A DNA stretch of 64,000 nt from Phaseolus vulgaris (taxonomy: Eukaryota; Streptophyta; Magnoliopsida; Fabales; Fabaceae), in assembly GCF_000499845.2 (NCBI RefSeq), contig NC_023755.2, forward strand, positions 37,584,023-37,648,022, read 5' to 3'. A model generated the notes under the pieces. It was not told where the DNA came from. It worked only from the letters and a program-made list of their open reading frames with translations, and made no database searches. The stretch's first letter is position 1; each line of letters opens with the position of its first letter. The position numbers were made by a program, and so were the translations under genes. Positions 49,206-61,360 of the stretch are shown here, piece by piece.

Positions 49206-52154
49206 GTTTCACTAGTACAAAATATAAAAACAACAATAATTTATTTAATGTGTTTTTATGGTTAGACGTTATCATTCAAAATGCGGTAGCATTTTTGAAA
49301 TTAACTTCATTTAAGAATGCAGCTATTCGTAATAACCACATTTTTAAATAAAACGTTTTGATGTAAGAATGCGACTATTACAACTAACTATATTCTTAAA
49401 TAACTAAATATTTGTTGGGCAACTAAAAAGTCGCAAGGCAAGTAAACCTTTGGGTGAGTGAGTAGAATGGTAGTTGAACGAATTTAGACATGTGCTTAAT
49501 TCGTTGAGCAAACAAACTAGTGTCTAAAAAAAATTAAATAACATGTTTTAAAATGTCTTTAATTCTTAAAATTGTTTATATTTCACTAAGATGTTATATT
49601 TATTAAGTTATTATACTTTAATATTGTTTAGCGTGGTGATTGGTAAATTGAAATTTATTAGTTCTTTTTTTTATTGAAATATATGATTTTGAATGATAAA
49701 TTTGATGTGTAAGTTTATGCATTATTATGTGATTGACGATGTACATGATGTGTAGAGTTTAAAATGTATGATGTGGAAGGAAATATGATTTGAGTTGAAA
49801 TGTATATGGCATGCTGGTACGTGATTATTTGCATGTGTTGTAGTTATTTCCAGAGAGAGAATACTATGTTGGAATGGAATGTTTAGGTTGTGCATTGAAC
49901 TTGAGATTTTGTATGAGATATTCTGACTCTATTGGTATTTGAATCACACAAAAAAAAAATATCTAAATGGTAAGAGTCGAAAGAGGTTCCAATTACATAG
50001 TTTGTAGTGTGAAAAAGAACTATATCTAGTATGTAATAGGAATTGACCCTGCCACATGAGTGAATGTGTCCCAATTATGTAATTTTGTTGTAGTGACAAC
50101 TCACGTGAAGGTAGTGTAACAAGTGTAAATCTTGTTTAATGAATGAACTGAAGGTGTGTCCTTGAGAATGTATAGATGAGATATGAATGGATTGTATGAA
50201 TTTGTGAAAATATATGTATATGGTTTTGATATATGCATGTATGTGACATTTTAAAATACGAGTTTATCATGTCTTGTGAGTGCTTGTGTGTTGTTTTTAA
50301 AATTATGATGATCATGGGCATATGATATTTAGGAGGAAATATTAGCATAGATGAGCTAAAGAGAGGTAAAAAATATTTTCTGTTTTGTTTGATTTATTTT
50401 CTCAAGTATATGTGTATGGAAAGGAAAATTTATTTTGAAGGGAATTTAAGGTGTAACATGACACTATTATATTATTTATATACTAGTGGAAACATAGGGA
50501 ACTTTATTTTTTAGTAAAAAGAAAAGAAAGAGATAGGAGAATTGGAGAAGTTATTCTTTATCTTTTTAGTATTTAAAAAAAATGTTATATTGATTTATTT
50601 TTAACTTTCTAATGCAAGTAAATATATCAATATGAAGATGGATTTGGAATATAAAATAATATATTAAAGAGTCAAATTGAATCATTGCTAATGTAACCGT
50701 TCCAATTAACGTGTCATGATGATGTTGAGGAAATAGAGTTTCACTAGTACAAAATATAAAAACAACAATAATTTATTTAATGTGTTTTTATGGTTAGACG
50801 TTATCATTCAAAATGCGGTAGCATTTTTGAAATTAACTTCATTTAAGAATGCAGCTATTCGTAATAACCACATTTTTAAATAAAACGTTTTGATGTAAGA
50901 ATGCGACTATTACAACTAACTATATTCTTAAATAACTAAATATTTGTTGGGCAACTAAAAAGTCGCAAGGCAAGTAAACCTTTGGGTGAGTGAGTAGAAT
51001 GGTAGTTGAACGAATTTAGACATGTGCTTAATTCGTTGAGCAAACAAACTAGTGTCTAAAAAAAATTAAATAACATGTTTTAAAATGTCTTTAATTCTTA
51101 AAATTGTTTATATTTCACTAAGATGTTATATTTATTAAGTTATTATACTTTAATATTGTTTAGCGTGGTGATTGGTAAATTGAAATTTATTAGTTCTTTT
51201 TTTTATTGAAATATATGATTTTGAATGATAAATTTGATGTGTAAGTTTATGCATTATTATGTGATTGACGATGTACATGATGTGTAGAGTTTAAAATGTA
51301 TGATGTGGAAGGAAATATGATTTGAGTTGAAATGTATATGGCATGCTGGTACGTGATTATTTGCATGTGTTGTAGTTATTTCCAGAGAGAGAATACTATG
51401 TTGGAATGGAATGTTTAGGTTGTGCATTGAACTTGAGATTTTGTATGAGATATTCTGACTCTATTGGTATTTGAATCACACAAAAAAAAAATATCTAAAT
51501 GGTAAGAGTCGAAAGAGGTTCCAATTACATAGTTTGTAGTGTGAAAAAGAACTATATCTAGTATGTAATAGGAATTGACCCTGCCACATGAGTGAATGTG
51601 TCCCAATTATGTAATTTTGTTGTAGTGACAACTCACGTGAAGGTAGTGTAACAAGTGTAAATCTTGTTTAATGAATGAACTGAAGGTGTGTCCTTGAGAA
51701 TGTATAGATGAGATATGAATGGATTGTATGAATTTGTGAAAATATATGTATATGGTTTTGATATATGCATGTATGTGACATTTTAAAATACGAGTTTATC
51801 ATGTCTTGTGAGTGCTTGTGTGTTGTTTTTAAAATTATGATGATCATGGGCATATGATATTTAGGAGGAAATATTAGCATAGATGAGCTAAAGAGAGGTA
51901 AAAAATATTTTCTGTTTTGTTTGATTTATTTTCTCAAGTATATGTGTATGGAAAGGAAAATTTATTTTGAAGGGAATTTAAGGTGTAACATGACACTATT
52001 ATATTATTTATATACTAGTGGAAACATAGGGAACTTTATTTTTTAGTAAAAAGAAAAGAAAGAGATAGGAGAATTGGAGAAGTTATTCTTTATCTTTTTA
52101 GTATTTAAAAAAAATGTTATATTGATTTATTTTTAACTTTCTAATGCAAGTAAA
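49091..52154. repeat. Direct tandem duplication, 1532 bp x 2, near-identical
   Basis: 49091-50622 and 50623-52154 show no difference in the stretches compared, including homopolymer lengths such as A8 near 49517/51049. Boundaries share a short AT run (ATATAT) at the left edge (49089), the junction (50621) and the right edge (52154). Contents are the end of the exon-7 relic, a CACTAGTACAAAAT terminus (49214, 50746) and array backbone. ORFs inside are duplicated with it and are not recognised. The duplication is very recent, or an assembly artefact. Confidence 0.9.
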
Positions 52155-52512
52155 TATATTATGACTTATGAAATTGCAGAGGGGTTTACAAAAATTCATT
52201 GAGTCTCTTTCAAAAATGTAAAAAAGTGCATTGAAATTTGATAATCTCATTTATTTTCTCCATTATGTTTCTAAACCAGGAATAAATTTCATCCTCTCAG
52301 ATTTTTCATCTTCATCTTAAGAAATATACCCACTAAATTTTCCTTAGTTTCCTCTTTTCCATTAGTTTTGAAGGGTAAATTTGATCATCACCATGTGTAT
52401 AAATTGTAGTTCTTAATTAACTTCTGGTCACTCGTTCATTTCATTGATCAATAGTTTTCTCTCTCTTGTTTGAAAAAGAGAGAGATCGATACATAATAAA
52501 GTTTTGGTGGAG
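52155..52512. other. Intergenic, nothing recognised
   Basis: AT-rich sequence at the right edge of the TPS array. It has no match to the other units and no coding signal. Confidence 0.5.
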
Positions 52513-53300
52513 TTTTTGATCATGATGGGGTTATTTTTTTTTTTATTAAAATGGGGTCCGTTTAAAAAAATTACAAATTTAGGCAAGTTGTGTCAATTCG
52601 GCACGACTTCATATGCACAAATCGTTCCAATTTGACACGACTCTGCCATGTCATACTGAAGTTGTGCCAACCTGGCACGACTTCTGCCACGTCATATTTA
52701 TTTTATCTTAAAAAAATTATTGTTTATATATTGGGTAGTAAGTTATGTAATGTTAAAAATTAATTTGATACATAACTTTCTAACCGTGTTAGTTGTTTTA
52801 AGGAACAAAAAATTGGATAATCGTATATGGATCATGTCCGGCGCCATTAAATATCAAAATATCAAAAAAATTGCATACATGAGACATTAAATATCAAAAT
52901 ATATTTTTTGGCTAGTGGGAAACCATGTCCGGTAGCAATGTCCTCAGGAGTTAATGGCTCAAAGTTTGAATAAGCTGATTATCCAAACATGATTCATACA
53001 CGATTATCTAATTTTTTGTTCCTTAAAACTAACACTCTTATAAAGTTGTGTATCAAATTAATTTTTAACATTAGATAACTTATTACCCAATATATAAACA
53101 ATAAAAAAAATATGATTTGGCAAAAGTTTTGTCAAGTTGGCACGACTTCAGTATGATATGGCAGAGTCGTGTCTAATTGGGACGATTTGTGCATATGAAG
53201 TCGTGCCGAATTGGCACAACTTGCCTAAATTTGTAATTTTTTTTAAACGGACCCCATTTTTTATAAAAAGCAAAAAAAATAACTCCATCATAGTCAAAAT
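52513..53300. mobile_element. Foldback element with ~320-bp inverted arms
   Basis: The left arm (52513-52845) and right arm (about 52970-53300) are inverted copies by eye, roughly 90% alike. The arms begin TTTTGATCATGATGGGGTTA and its inverted near-copy, followed by GGGGTCCGTTTAAAA and GCAAGTTGTG. They include several small dyads of the form GTCGTGCCAAnnTGGCACGAC. The spacer is about 125 bases. No coding region or clear target duplication. Similar dyads occur at 22625-22900. Confidence 0.75.
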
Positions 53301-53339
53301 TCCGCTTTGATGAGGCAAGATTATTAGCTTTCATTGTAT

Positions 53340-53500
53340 TGTATTGATTGATAGAAATAAGTTACGAGGGCAAAGAAGTGAGGCACACGATGAAGCTATG
53401 GATTGAGGTTGCACCTTCGCTTTTGAAGTTCCCTACGAAGGCTTGCAGAAGTCCCAGACTAGAGACCATATTGGAGGACAATGATGAAGAAGAATAATTT
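53340..53500 (+). other. Possible terminal-exon relic of an unrecognised gene
   Basis: From 53362 an open stretch reads YEGKEVRHTMKLWIEVAPSL, then LKFPTKACRSPRLETILE and an acidic end DNDEEE before TAA at 53498. The codon use and acidic C-terminus look gene-like, and the segment is richer in GC than its surroundings. No upstream exon is evident. I cannot name it. Confidence 0.3.
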
Positions 53501-55056
53501 GAAAACCCTTAAGCTTTTGGCATGAGGGTTAGGCATTTCAATGGAACCTTACAAAGAGCCTAGATTGTAGGGCCAAAACTTGGTGCCATCACAATGTATA
53601 TATCTTATCTTGCGTCCATATTCTATCAATGAACAAAGAGACGTCACTTCTCGCAAATTCTTTTTTACCATATCAATTTTAACTTGCAATTGATTTCTCA
53701 TTAAAATAATAAAAATATTTTTATGAAATGATAAAAACAACTTTAAATAAAAGAATATTTTTTCAGGAATAATTTTTTTTATTTTCAGGTAAATCCAGAA
53801 TTAATAAAATATATTCCGCTAAATATGTTCCAAAAATATTTCAGAAAGAAAAATTTGAAAGTCATTTTTAAAAAGGACAAAATATTCTTCTTTGGAAATG
53901 ATGTGTGCAAGAAGAAACAGCCCTTCATTTGTTTTCTTGTTCAACTAAATGGATGGTTTTCGTTGGGCCTGAAGCCCGTTCTTATTTCCCTACTCCCTCC
54001 CCAAAATAAGCCCTACTATAAGTAGTGGCCCGTCTGCATTGGGTCAGAGAGAGAAAAAGAGAGAGGTTATTCTTCCTCCATCACTACAATTTCTTAGTGC
54101 ACCTTCATAAATATCAAACATTTGACTTTTATTTAAAGTAGCTTCTGGATTATTCGCTCTAGAAATTTTCTGCAACACTTTTCCAGAATTTTAAAAATGA
54201 GATTTCTGAAACATAATTTTCATAATGAAATTTTTGTAACGGAATTTTTAAAACACATAAAATATATTTTGGAACAACTTACTTCTAAAAACAAATTTAT
54301 TAAAACGTATATAATAATTTCTAGAAAAAGTTTTTTTAAATGTGCTTATTTTCTCTCTCTTCTTCAGTGTTGTTCCTCTCTTCTTATTCTACAAATGGTG
54401 ACGGCAGCGGTAGTGTGATGCAGTAAGAGAGGGTACTTTTATCTTAGTAGTCGGGTGGAGTTAATAATGATGAAGGTGCCGGAAGCAAAATCCATAAGAG
54501 AACATGAAATGGTGAATTGGTAAAGAGAAGATAAAGAATCCATTCTGTAAGTGGAAATATCACTTACAGGTGATTAACATTGTGAAAGATGAAATTCATG
54601 ATGAATTGATCACAGTTTTATCTTAAACATACATTATTTTAACCTATTTTCAGCTTCACTCTAAATGAATACGACAAGTCTGACATGATAAAACACACAA
54701 TTTTGATTAGAGAGATAAAAAAAGAAGAACAAGAAATTTTGATTCCAACGTGTTAAACATGCATGTGTGATAAGTTTCCTTTTCATATTAACTACATGCT
54801 AAGCATTGGTGTGTGTTCCATATTAGGTACATGATTTTACAATTGCAAAAGAAAAGGTTTTTCTCAATCGGTAGATGTTAACAACCAGCAAGGAATTTGG
54901 ACAACAACTACACTGAGCTTTTTTTTTGTTTCACTTATATAAAAATAACAATTTGTTCTATTAAAAAAAGTTATTAAATTATACATAATTATTATACGAT
55001 ATTGTACTTTTAAATAAAAAATAAATAAAAAGATTTTATTTTTCTTATCATCTTTC
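53501..55056. other. Intergenic, no gene supported
   Basis: AT-rich with scattered short frames. A GC-richer patch with CT/GA repeats lies at 53960-54080. Nothing recognisable. Confidence 0.5.
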
Positions 55057-55356
55057 TTATGTAATTTTCTTATATGTTATCTTAATTAAGAATGAAGGTG
55101 TATAATTGAGAAGAAGAACAGAAGAATTATTGGAATCCTCCAGCTTGAGTGGGTTGTGATAAATGACAGGCTGACATGGAATAGATAGTCTCATCTGTGC
55201 ACAAAATTTGGGATTTGAAATATGTTTTTGGTCGCATCTTTCCAACCACTCTCCAGACATGGACAACAAATGTGCCACTGAAGCAATGTTTGTAACCATA
55301 GTTTTAAGTAAAATTGGAAAAATAATGATAACGACCAACAAGATAACAACACACAA
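55057..55356 (-). CDS. Hypothetical small ORF (99 codons), weak support
   Basis: Minus-strand frame starting with a hydrophobic stretch (VILLVVIIIFPILL) that could be a membrane segment or signal anchor. It then has a polar part with Cys residues and ends near 55057. A TATAAATA-like sequence lies about 10 bases upstream of its first ATG (55362-55369). If that box is used, transcription would more likely start after the first ATG and use the one at 55302. No family likeness and no neighbours in an operon-like sense. It may be chance. Confidence 0.2.
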   Translation of the reverse strand: MCVVILLVVIIIFPILLKTMVTNIASVAHLLSMSGEWLERCDQKHISNPKFCAQMRLSIPCQPVIYHNPLKLEDSNNSSVLLLNYTPSFLIKITYKKIT

Positions 55357-55399
55357 TTCAAATATTTATAGCCGCCCACCCAATTCTGCTGCATATATA

Positions 55400-58300
55400 T
55401 GGCTATAGTACAATTCTCTTATTTCAAACATAATGTGCATAAGAAAGAGAGAAAATGTTAATTTCACATATTTTTTTAGAATTGGATAACGCGAGAGAAA
55501 ATATTAGTTTGAATACTGCATAATGAGATAATTGTGATATAATCTTAAATATTTATTTATTTTATTTATAATTTGATGTAGATTGTCAAGAAAAGTATTC
55601 ATTAAGAAATTAGCAAAAATTAGTGAATTGAATTTGTAACGTGAATTTGTGGCTGAGAATTATACACGTGTTGAGGACTTGAAATGTTGTATTGTGTAAG
55701 ATGAGAATGACTGTAGAGGTGGACGGTGGCTCCTTTGAAATTTTAAACTAACAAAACAATTTCATTAACTTATATGTGTTTTGTAGCCAGACCAATGGAT
55801 TTTTGTGTGCTTCACTCTGACTCAGACTGCCACGTTTTTTTTTTGTGAAGAACCAAAGGCAGCTTCATCTTGTCACCATCCATTCATTCCTGTCTTTTTA
55901 ATACAAATTACATCACAAATTTTCATTTTGTTCCCATTTGTTGTTAAGAAACATTTATATAAGTTAAGAAAATATTTATAGACTTAATATTAATGTTGTT
56001 TTCTAAGTGTTGTATACAGGCGAATAGGCAACCTAAACCCAGAACATTTAAGATAGTCAATAACAAGTGTTTTCTTAACCTAATTTGTGATTTGTTTATC
56101 TTTGAGGTTTTACCTATTATATATTGAGTCGGTTTTAACCCTGTGTTTGCCGTTATGATTCTCTTTTTACTGTCTGATAAATGCTAATTAATCCAAATTT
56201 TTGTCCTATGTTATTTTCTTTACATTATTCATTTACATCAGTCTCCTACCTAAATGACCAAGGGTCGGTCAAAGGCCCATAACCAAACATGTTCCCCAAC
56301 CTTATGCACAGACAATTGAGACTACTGTTGACTTAAAGTTGTACTCGATCACCAGATTGGATTACACCTGGGATAATTAGATCGACATCCTTCCTAAATC
56401 AGGGTTGGCCGAAGTCCATAACCAATACTAAAAATAGTTGAACTAAGAAAGGAAAAATTACAATAAAATAGTTTGAAATAAATAGTAATGAATTTATCTA
56501 AAAAGATGTTACATTTTATGATTTCATAAATTAAAATGTCTATTGTTTTAAGTTTATATTTATCAACCAAAGATGTAAATATGATTTTTATAAAATTAAA
56601 ACTTGAACAAAATTATAAATATTTTAAAAATTAAGAAACTAGAATTGTGTAAAAAGTTGACTGGTCAAAATTATAAATTTAACAAAATATAAATATTTAA
56701 CTAGAGTATTTAAAGAAATAAAATATAGATTTTACAAGATGTAAGAATTAAAATTGCATAAGAGAAATTTTGAGACTTAAATTACGTATTTTGAAAAAAT
56801 ATAAAGACAACAAAATAATAACTAAATATGACAGCTACTATAATTCAGACATTTTCAACTTTAATATTTTGTACTAATTATATCATGATTATGTAGAAAG
56901 AAGAAGAAAATGAAGGAAGAAAATTAAAAGTGGAATAGTAATGTAAATGAACCAGAATATTCACGATAGTCAATGGAAAAAAACTTGTGATTCTAATTCA
57001 TTTCTGAGTAATAATTTTTCAAATGGCCCCCACTAACAGGAGAAAGAGAAATTGTTTTCGTCCACATTTTTACATATTTTATGTCTGAGTGATATACACT
57101 TTTTGTGCTAGGGTTGATCAAATTAATTAGGTTACAGTGTAAATATATTTCAAATGTTATTTTTCAGGAATGAAAAAATATAATAATTTTTTAATTCAAA
57201 ATTAAATAGGTTTTCAATTTTTTATTTCACTTATTTTTCTCTCTATTCAATATATATGTAAATTATTTTAAAATTAAAAACACATAAGAGTATAATAAAA
57301 ATTAATAACAAATGCATTATTGAAATAAATAAAAACATTTTTTTCTAGAATTGAAAGGGTAGAAAAGAGCATAGGAAAATATAATACATTTTTTCTTGAA
57401 TGAAAAAAGCATACATAAACATAATATATAACCCGTCTTGTTTTTAAAAGATTTACTTTATAAACTAATTAAAAAGTATGAGCTATTTTTTCTTTAAAGT
57501 ATTCTATGTTAAAAATTAGTTATAATTGTAATTTGTTTTAAATTTCTCTAAAATATAAAACTCATTCTCCTTGATTTTAAAAGCTTAAAATATGCACTCA
57601 GTTTTTTGTATAGGTTTTTTTTATATAGATATTGAGACAAATTAACTCATAGCATTTTTATTATGACAAATAATATTTAAACACATGAAGTTAGATACCG
57701 TGGAGGGGAATAATTTACCATAACACGACGATTTTTTTATTGAGATAAGTTTATATTTAACTTTGTCCAAAATATTATTACCTTTGAAAGAAAACAATTT
57801 AAAAAAAAAAAATCTATTTGAAAAAAGGGAAAGGAAAGATAAGATGGCTCTAGCTTATTGACTATTGAAGAAGTTTTTAAATTTAATTAATTTATAAAAT
57901 GTTTAATACTGTTATTATAAAAATCAACGGAAGTTTCATACAGATTGAAAGAAGGACTTGTTATTTAATCTATTAGTTTAGAGATAATTTAAAAAATATT
58001 TTAAATAATATTAATACATTAGTAACTTACAAGAAAAGAAAACGACTAAATTTGCTCCCATTTTTAAACATATCTTGTGTTTGTTTTCTTTTACCTATAA
58101 CTGGTTCTTAATAATTTTCTCATTGAAGTTTTAGTACCAACATGTTTATAATTTTTTCATTGCTCTTATACAATAATATCCAAACGGAATCAGCAATATA
58201 ATAAACTGCATATTTTGTAGTACAAAAGGTTAAATTATTTAAAGCATAAAAAGTATTTAAATGTTCATGAGACTTGATTCATATCTCTTTCCAGCTCTCC

Positions 58301-58880
58301 CTAATCAACTGAACGAGACAGCAATGAAATCACAAGAAACCTCGAATATTCTTTGTTTATGGTTTAAACTTCTTTTTGTTGGATTATGAAAGTAGATGCA
58401 CAAAATGTATAATATCAGAACAAGAACCCTAATACAGACTTTAAAATAGTCATGGTGATTTAAACTTTGCAATAGTGGCCACATAATTTTTTTTATTTTT
58501 TTTGTGAGGTGGATAAGGTGAATCCCTTTTGTTCTGCATCTATTTCATTTTAGGTGGCTCCAGATAACTTCATCTGGCAAACCTTCGTCACTCCACAAAA
58601 GTGACAGCTCCTTTTCTCCTTATTTTAATCACATCAACAATTATTTAATATTCATAATAGTGCTCATTCATACCTTTACTCTAATATATCTTCACCTATT
58701 GCAATTTTTTTATTATGCAATCATTTCTTAGCCACGAACTTCAACTTGGAGTGCTGCAAAAACTCCAATTTTCCATCTGCCATGAGATGGTAAGAGATTG
58801 GAGCTTTATATGATGAAGTTCTATAGGTTTTATGAATATATTTTACGTGTGTTCATCTATAAAACTAGAAAAATGTTTTA
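55400..58880. other. Long intergenic stretch, no gene seen
   Basis: Over 3.4 kb of AT-rich DNA without coding signal. A GC-richer part at 56000-56420 (GGTCGGTCAAAGGCCCATAA and a similar TTGGCCGAAGTCCATAACC later) may be repeat-derived. Otherwise nothing to report. Confidence 0.55.
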
Positions 58881-58884
58881 TTAA

Positions 58885-59455
58885 CGCCCTCTTTCACTGA
58901 CAAAGACTTGACACTACTTGCGTGATATTAATTGACGCTGCAGACGTGATATTTGGTGAAGATGTGACACTGACTCTATATTATAATATATGACTCATAG
59001 CACACGCAAAACTGTTATCCGTGTGTCTATAAGTGGTTACTTATGAGACGCACTCAAAACTAGTTAAGTACTTACTTATGTAACGTTTATGGCCACCCAC
59101 TCTTCATGAAAAAAATTCATTTTTTTTAATAAGAGTCATATATTACATCGATTAGATGGTTTAACCGGTGTAAAAATCATATATTACATCCGCTAGATAG
59201 CTTAACCGATGTAATAACCCTACTAGAGCTGATTATGCAACACACGCAAAACTGGTTACCCGTGTGTTTGTAAGTGGTTATTCATTCTAAGTAAAAAAAA
59301 AACATTACACCGGTTGTTTCTAACACCGATATAATATATTTTTTTTATCCTATTTTGAAGTTCGTGCAGCTTATTCACGTGCAATCTCAATCTATCACAT
59401 CATTATCACGTCCACAACGTCAAATGTTTCTCATGTGAAAGATGTCAAATATATA
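58885..59455. mobile_element. MITE/foldback-like insertion in the PIP2 upstream region
   Basis: The outer parts are imperfect inverted copies (TTGACGCTGCAGACGTGATA at 58931 and its inverted relative around 59409-59430). Inside are repeats of ATATTACATC...TTAACCGGTGTAA in both orientations (59155-59215, 59310-59340). There is also a direct repeat of CACACGCAAAACTG (about 58999 and 59242). It ends about 390 bases before the aquaporin ATG. Confidence 0.4.
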
Positions 59456-59762
59456 TTGGGACTCATAAAACTATTTTACTAAAGTGATGATTAAACATTT
59501 AATTATAGAATAATAGTAATTAATTATGAAGTGAGTAGGAATTTAAATAGATGAGTTGTTGAGGGTTAGGGGCATGTAACGGTAGATCCAGAGAAGAAAC
59601 AGATTTGAGAAAATGGAGGAAATGAAGAGTGGGACCATGCAAGCGAAATGAAGCTAATAGGGCGGCAAAAAAATACGCTAATCATGTAATCGTTGCCACA
59701 TAGTCAGATAGGAACAAAACATTGCAATTAATTATTAATTCCACTCATTACACCCTTCTTCC

Positions 59763-59769
59763 TTAAATA
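59763..59769 (+). promoter_or_regulatory. Candidate TATA box of the PIP2 gene
   Basis: TTAAATA lies 77 bases before the ATG, followed by a CT-rich leader typical of plant 5' UTRs. Confidence 0.35.
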
Positions 59770-59845
59770 CTTACCATCTTTCTTCTCCAAACCCTCACTC
59801 AAACAACTACACTACCATCTTCCTCCCACATTCATTCTACCACCA

Positions 59846-60999
59846 ATGGCCAAAGACGTTGAGCAGGTCACAGAGCAACCCGAATACTCCGCCAAGGACT
59901 ACCACGACCCACCTCCCGCGCCGTTGTTCGACCCCGATGAGCTCACCAAGTGGTCCTTGTACAGAGCCGCCATAGCCGAATTCATAGCCACCCTCCTCTT
60001 CCTTTACATCACCGTCTTGACCATTATCGGCTACAAGAGACAGACCGACACCAGTATTCCCGGTAACACCGAGTGTGACGGCGTTGGCATTTTGGGCATC
60101 GCGTGGGCCTTCGGTGGCATGATCTTCATCCTCGTTTACTGCACCGCTGGCATCTCCGGTATAAAAAACTGAACTTTCATCCATCATCTCAAACTCTCTG
60201 CTTTTTCTGCTCCACCCAGTTAACTTTTTGATCTGGTGTAACAGGGGGACACATCAACCCTGCAGTCACACTGGGGTTGTTCCTGGGGCGCAAGGTGTCG
60301 CTGGTGAGGGCGTTGTTGTACATAGTAGCACAGTGCGCCGGTGCAATCTCCGGTGCTGGGTTGGCGAAGGCGTTCCAAAAATCCTTCTACAACAGGTACG
60401 GTGGAGGAGCCAACACTGTGAGCGATGGCTACAACAAAGGCACTGCCTTGGGTGCTGAAATCATCGGTACCTTTGTTCTTGTCTACACAGTTTTCTCCGC
60501 CACCGATCCTAAGAGAAACGCTAGGGACTCTCATGTTCCTGTAAGCACACCATCTCTTACCTTCTTCATCGTTCAATTTAATTTACTATTTTTCCTTTTC
60601 TTTCTTACTTACTTACTTCACTTTGAAATTGTAAATAAATAAATAAATAAAAATAAAAAAGGTACTAGCACCCCTTCCCATTGGGTTTGCCGTCTTCATG
60701 GTTCACTTGGCTACAATCCCTATCACTGGAACCGGCATTAACCCGGCAAGGAGTTTCGGACCAGCTGTGATCTTCAACAACGACAAAGCCTGGGACGACC
60801 AAGTAAGTTAACCTTAAAATTTGTTGTTGTTTTATTTTTCTTTACATGAAAAAGAAAAATTGTTAACGGTTGTGATTATTTTCAGTGGATTTACTGGGTT
60901 GGACCGTTTATTGGAGCTGCGGTGGCTGCATTTTACCACCAGTACATTCTGAGAGCTGCAGCAATAAAGGCTCTTGGATCCTTCAGGAGCAACGCATAA
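59846..60999 (+). CDS. PIP2: PIP2-type plasma membrane aquaporin, 4 exons, intact
   Basis: Water channel of the plasma membrane (MIP family). Exons: 59846-60158, 60245-60540, 60662-60802, 60886-60999, all GT-AG, 864 nt, 287 residues, the usual PIP2 length. The two NPA motifs are at 109-111 (GGHINPAVT) and 230-232 ([10 protein letters not shown]). The water-type ar/R filter is Phe89, His218, Thr227, Arg233. Other regulatory residues are present: Ser123 in loop B (RKVSLVRA), His201 in loop D (pH gating) and Ser282/Ser285 in the C-terminus (GSFRSNA), both known PIP2 phosphorylation sites. The short N-terminus with [10 protein letters not shown] and the long C-terminus separate it from PIP1. Six membrane helices are expected. 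The start is the only ATG in frame before the conserved N-terminus. It is GC-richer than its surroundings. Isoform number cannot be set. Confidence 0.97.
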
Positions 61000-61360
61000 G
61001 AAAATTGTCCGGTTAAATTATGATTTGTCCTGTGTCACCCAAAACAATAACAGTGTTTCAATTCAAGTCTGTCTACAGGTCCCTCTCTTGGAGTTCCTTT
61101 TGGCTTCTTCCCTTACCCGTGGGTTTTGGGAAAACCAGATACCGTGGCCTCTTGAATTTGTAGATAAGAATGCTTTTATTATGTCAACCCTGTATTTTTA
61201 TCCCTTTTTCTTTTCCCTCATGTATTCTCTTCTATTCTATCATATCAATTTTCTCTTTGCTTGTTCATCAAATTTACCACTTGTTACCACTGTTCCCAAT
61301 GCGTTATCAAAAATAAATCATCACTTGCTTTCTTTCACGCACTTAATCATGAGATAACTA
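61000..61360 (+). other. 3' UTR region of PIP2
   Basis: Sequence directly after the stop, GC-richer than the downstream DNA, with an AATAAA at 61313-61318. The open frame across it is not supported as coding. Confidence 0.45.

Noticed and set aside
49883..51880. Four minus-strand ORFs occurring in identical pairs
   Set aside because: Identity is explained by the 1532-bp duplication, and related blocks elsewhere in the array do not keep the frames.
59837..60576. Long minus-strand and alternate-frame ORFs over the aquaporin gene
   Set aside because: They are shadows of a strongly supported PIP2 gene and have no domain of their own.
60974..61357. 127-codon plus-strand frame after PIP2
   Set aside because: It starts inside the last PIP2 exon in another phase and covers the 3' UTR; the hydrophobic composition comes from T-rich sequence.
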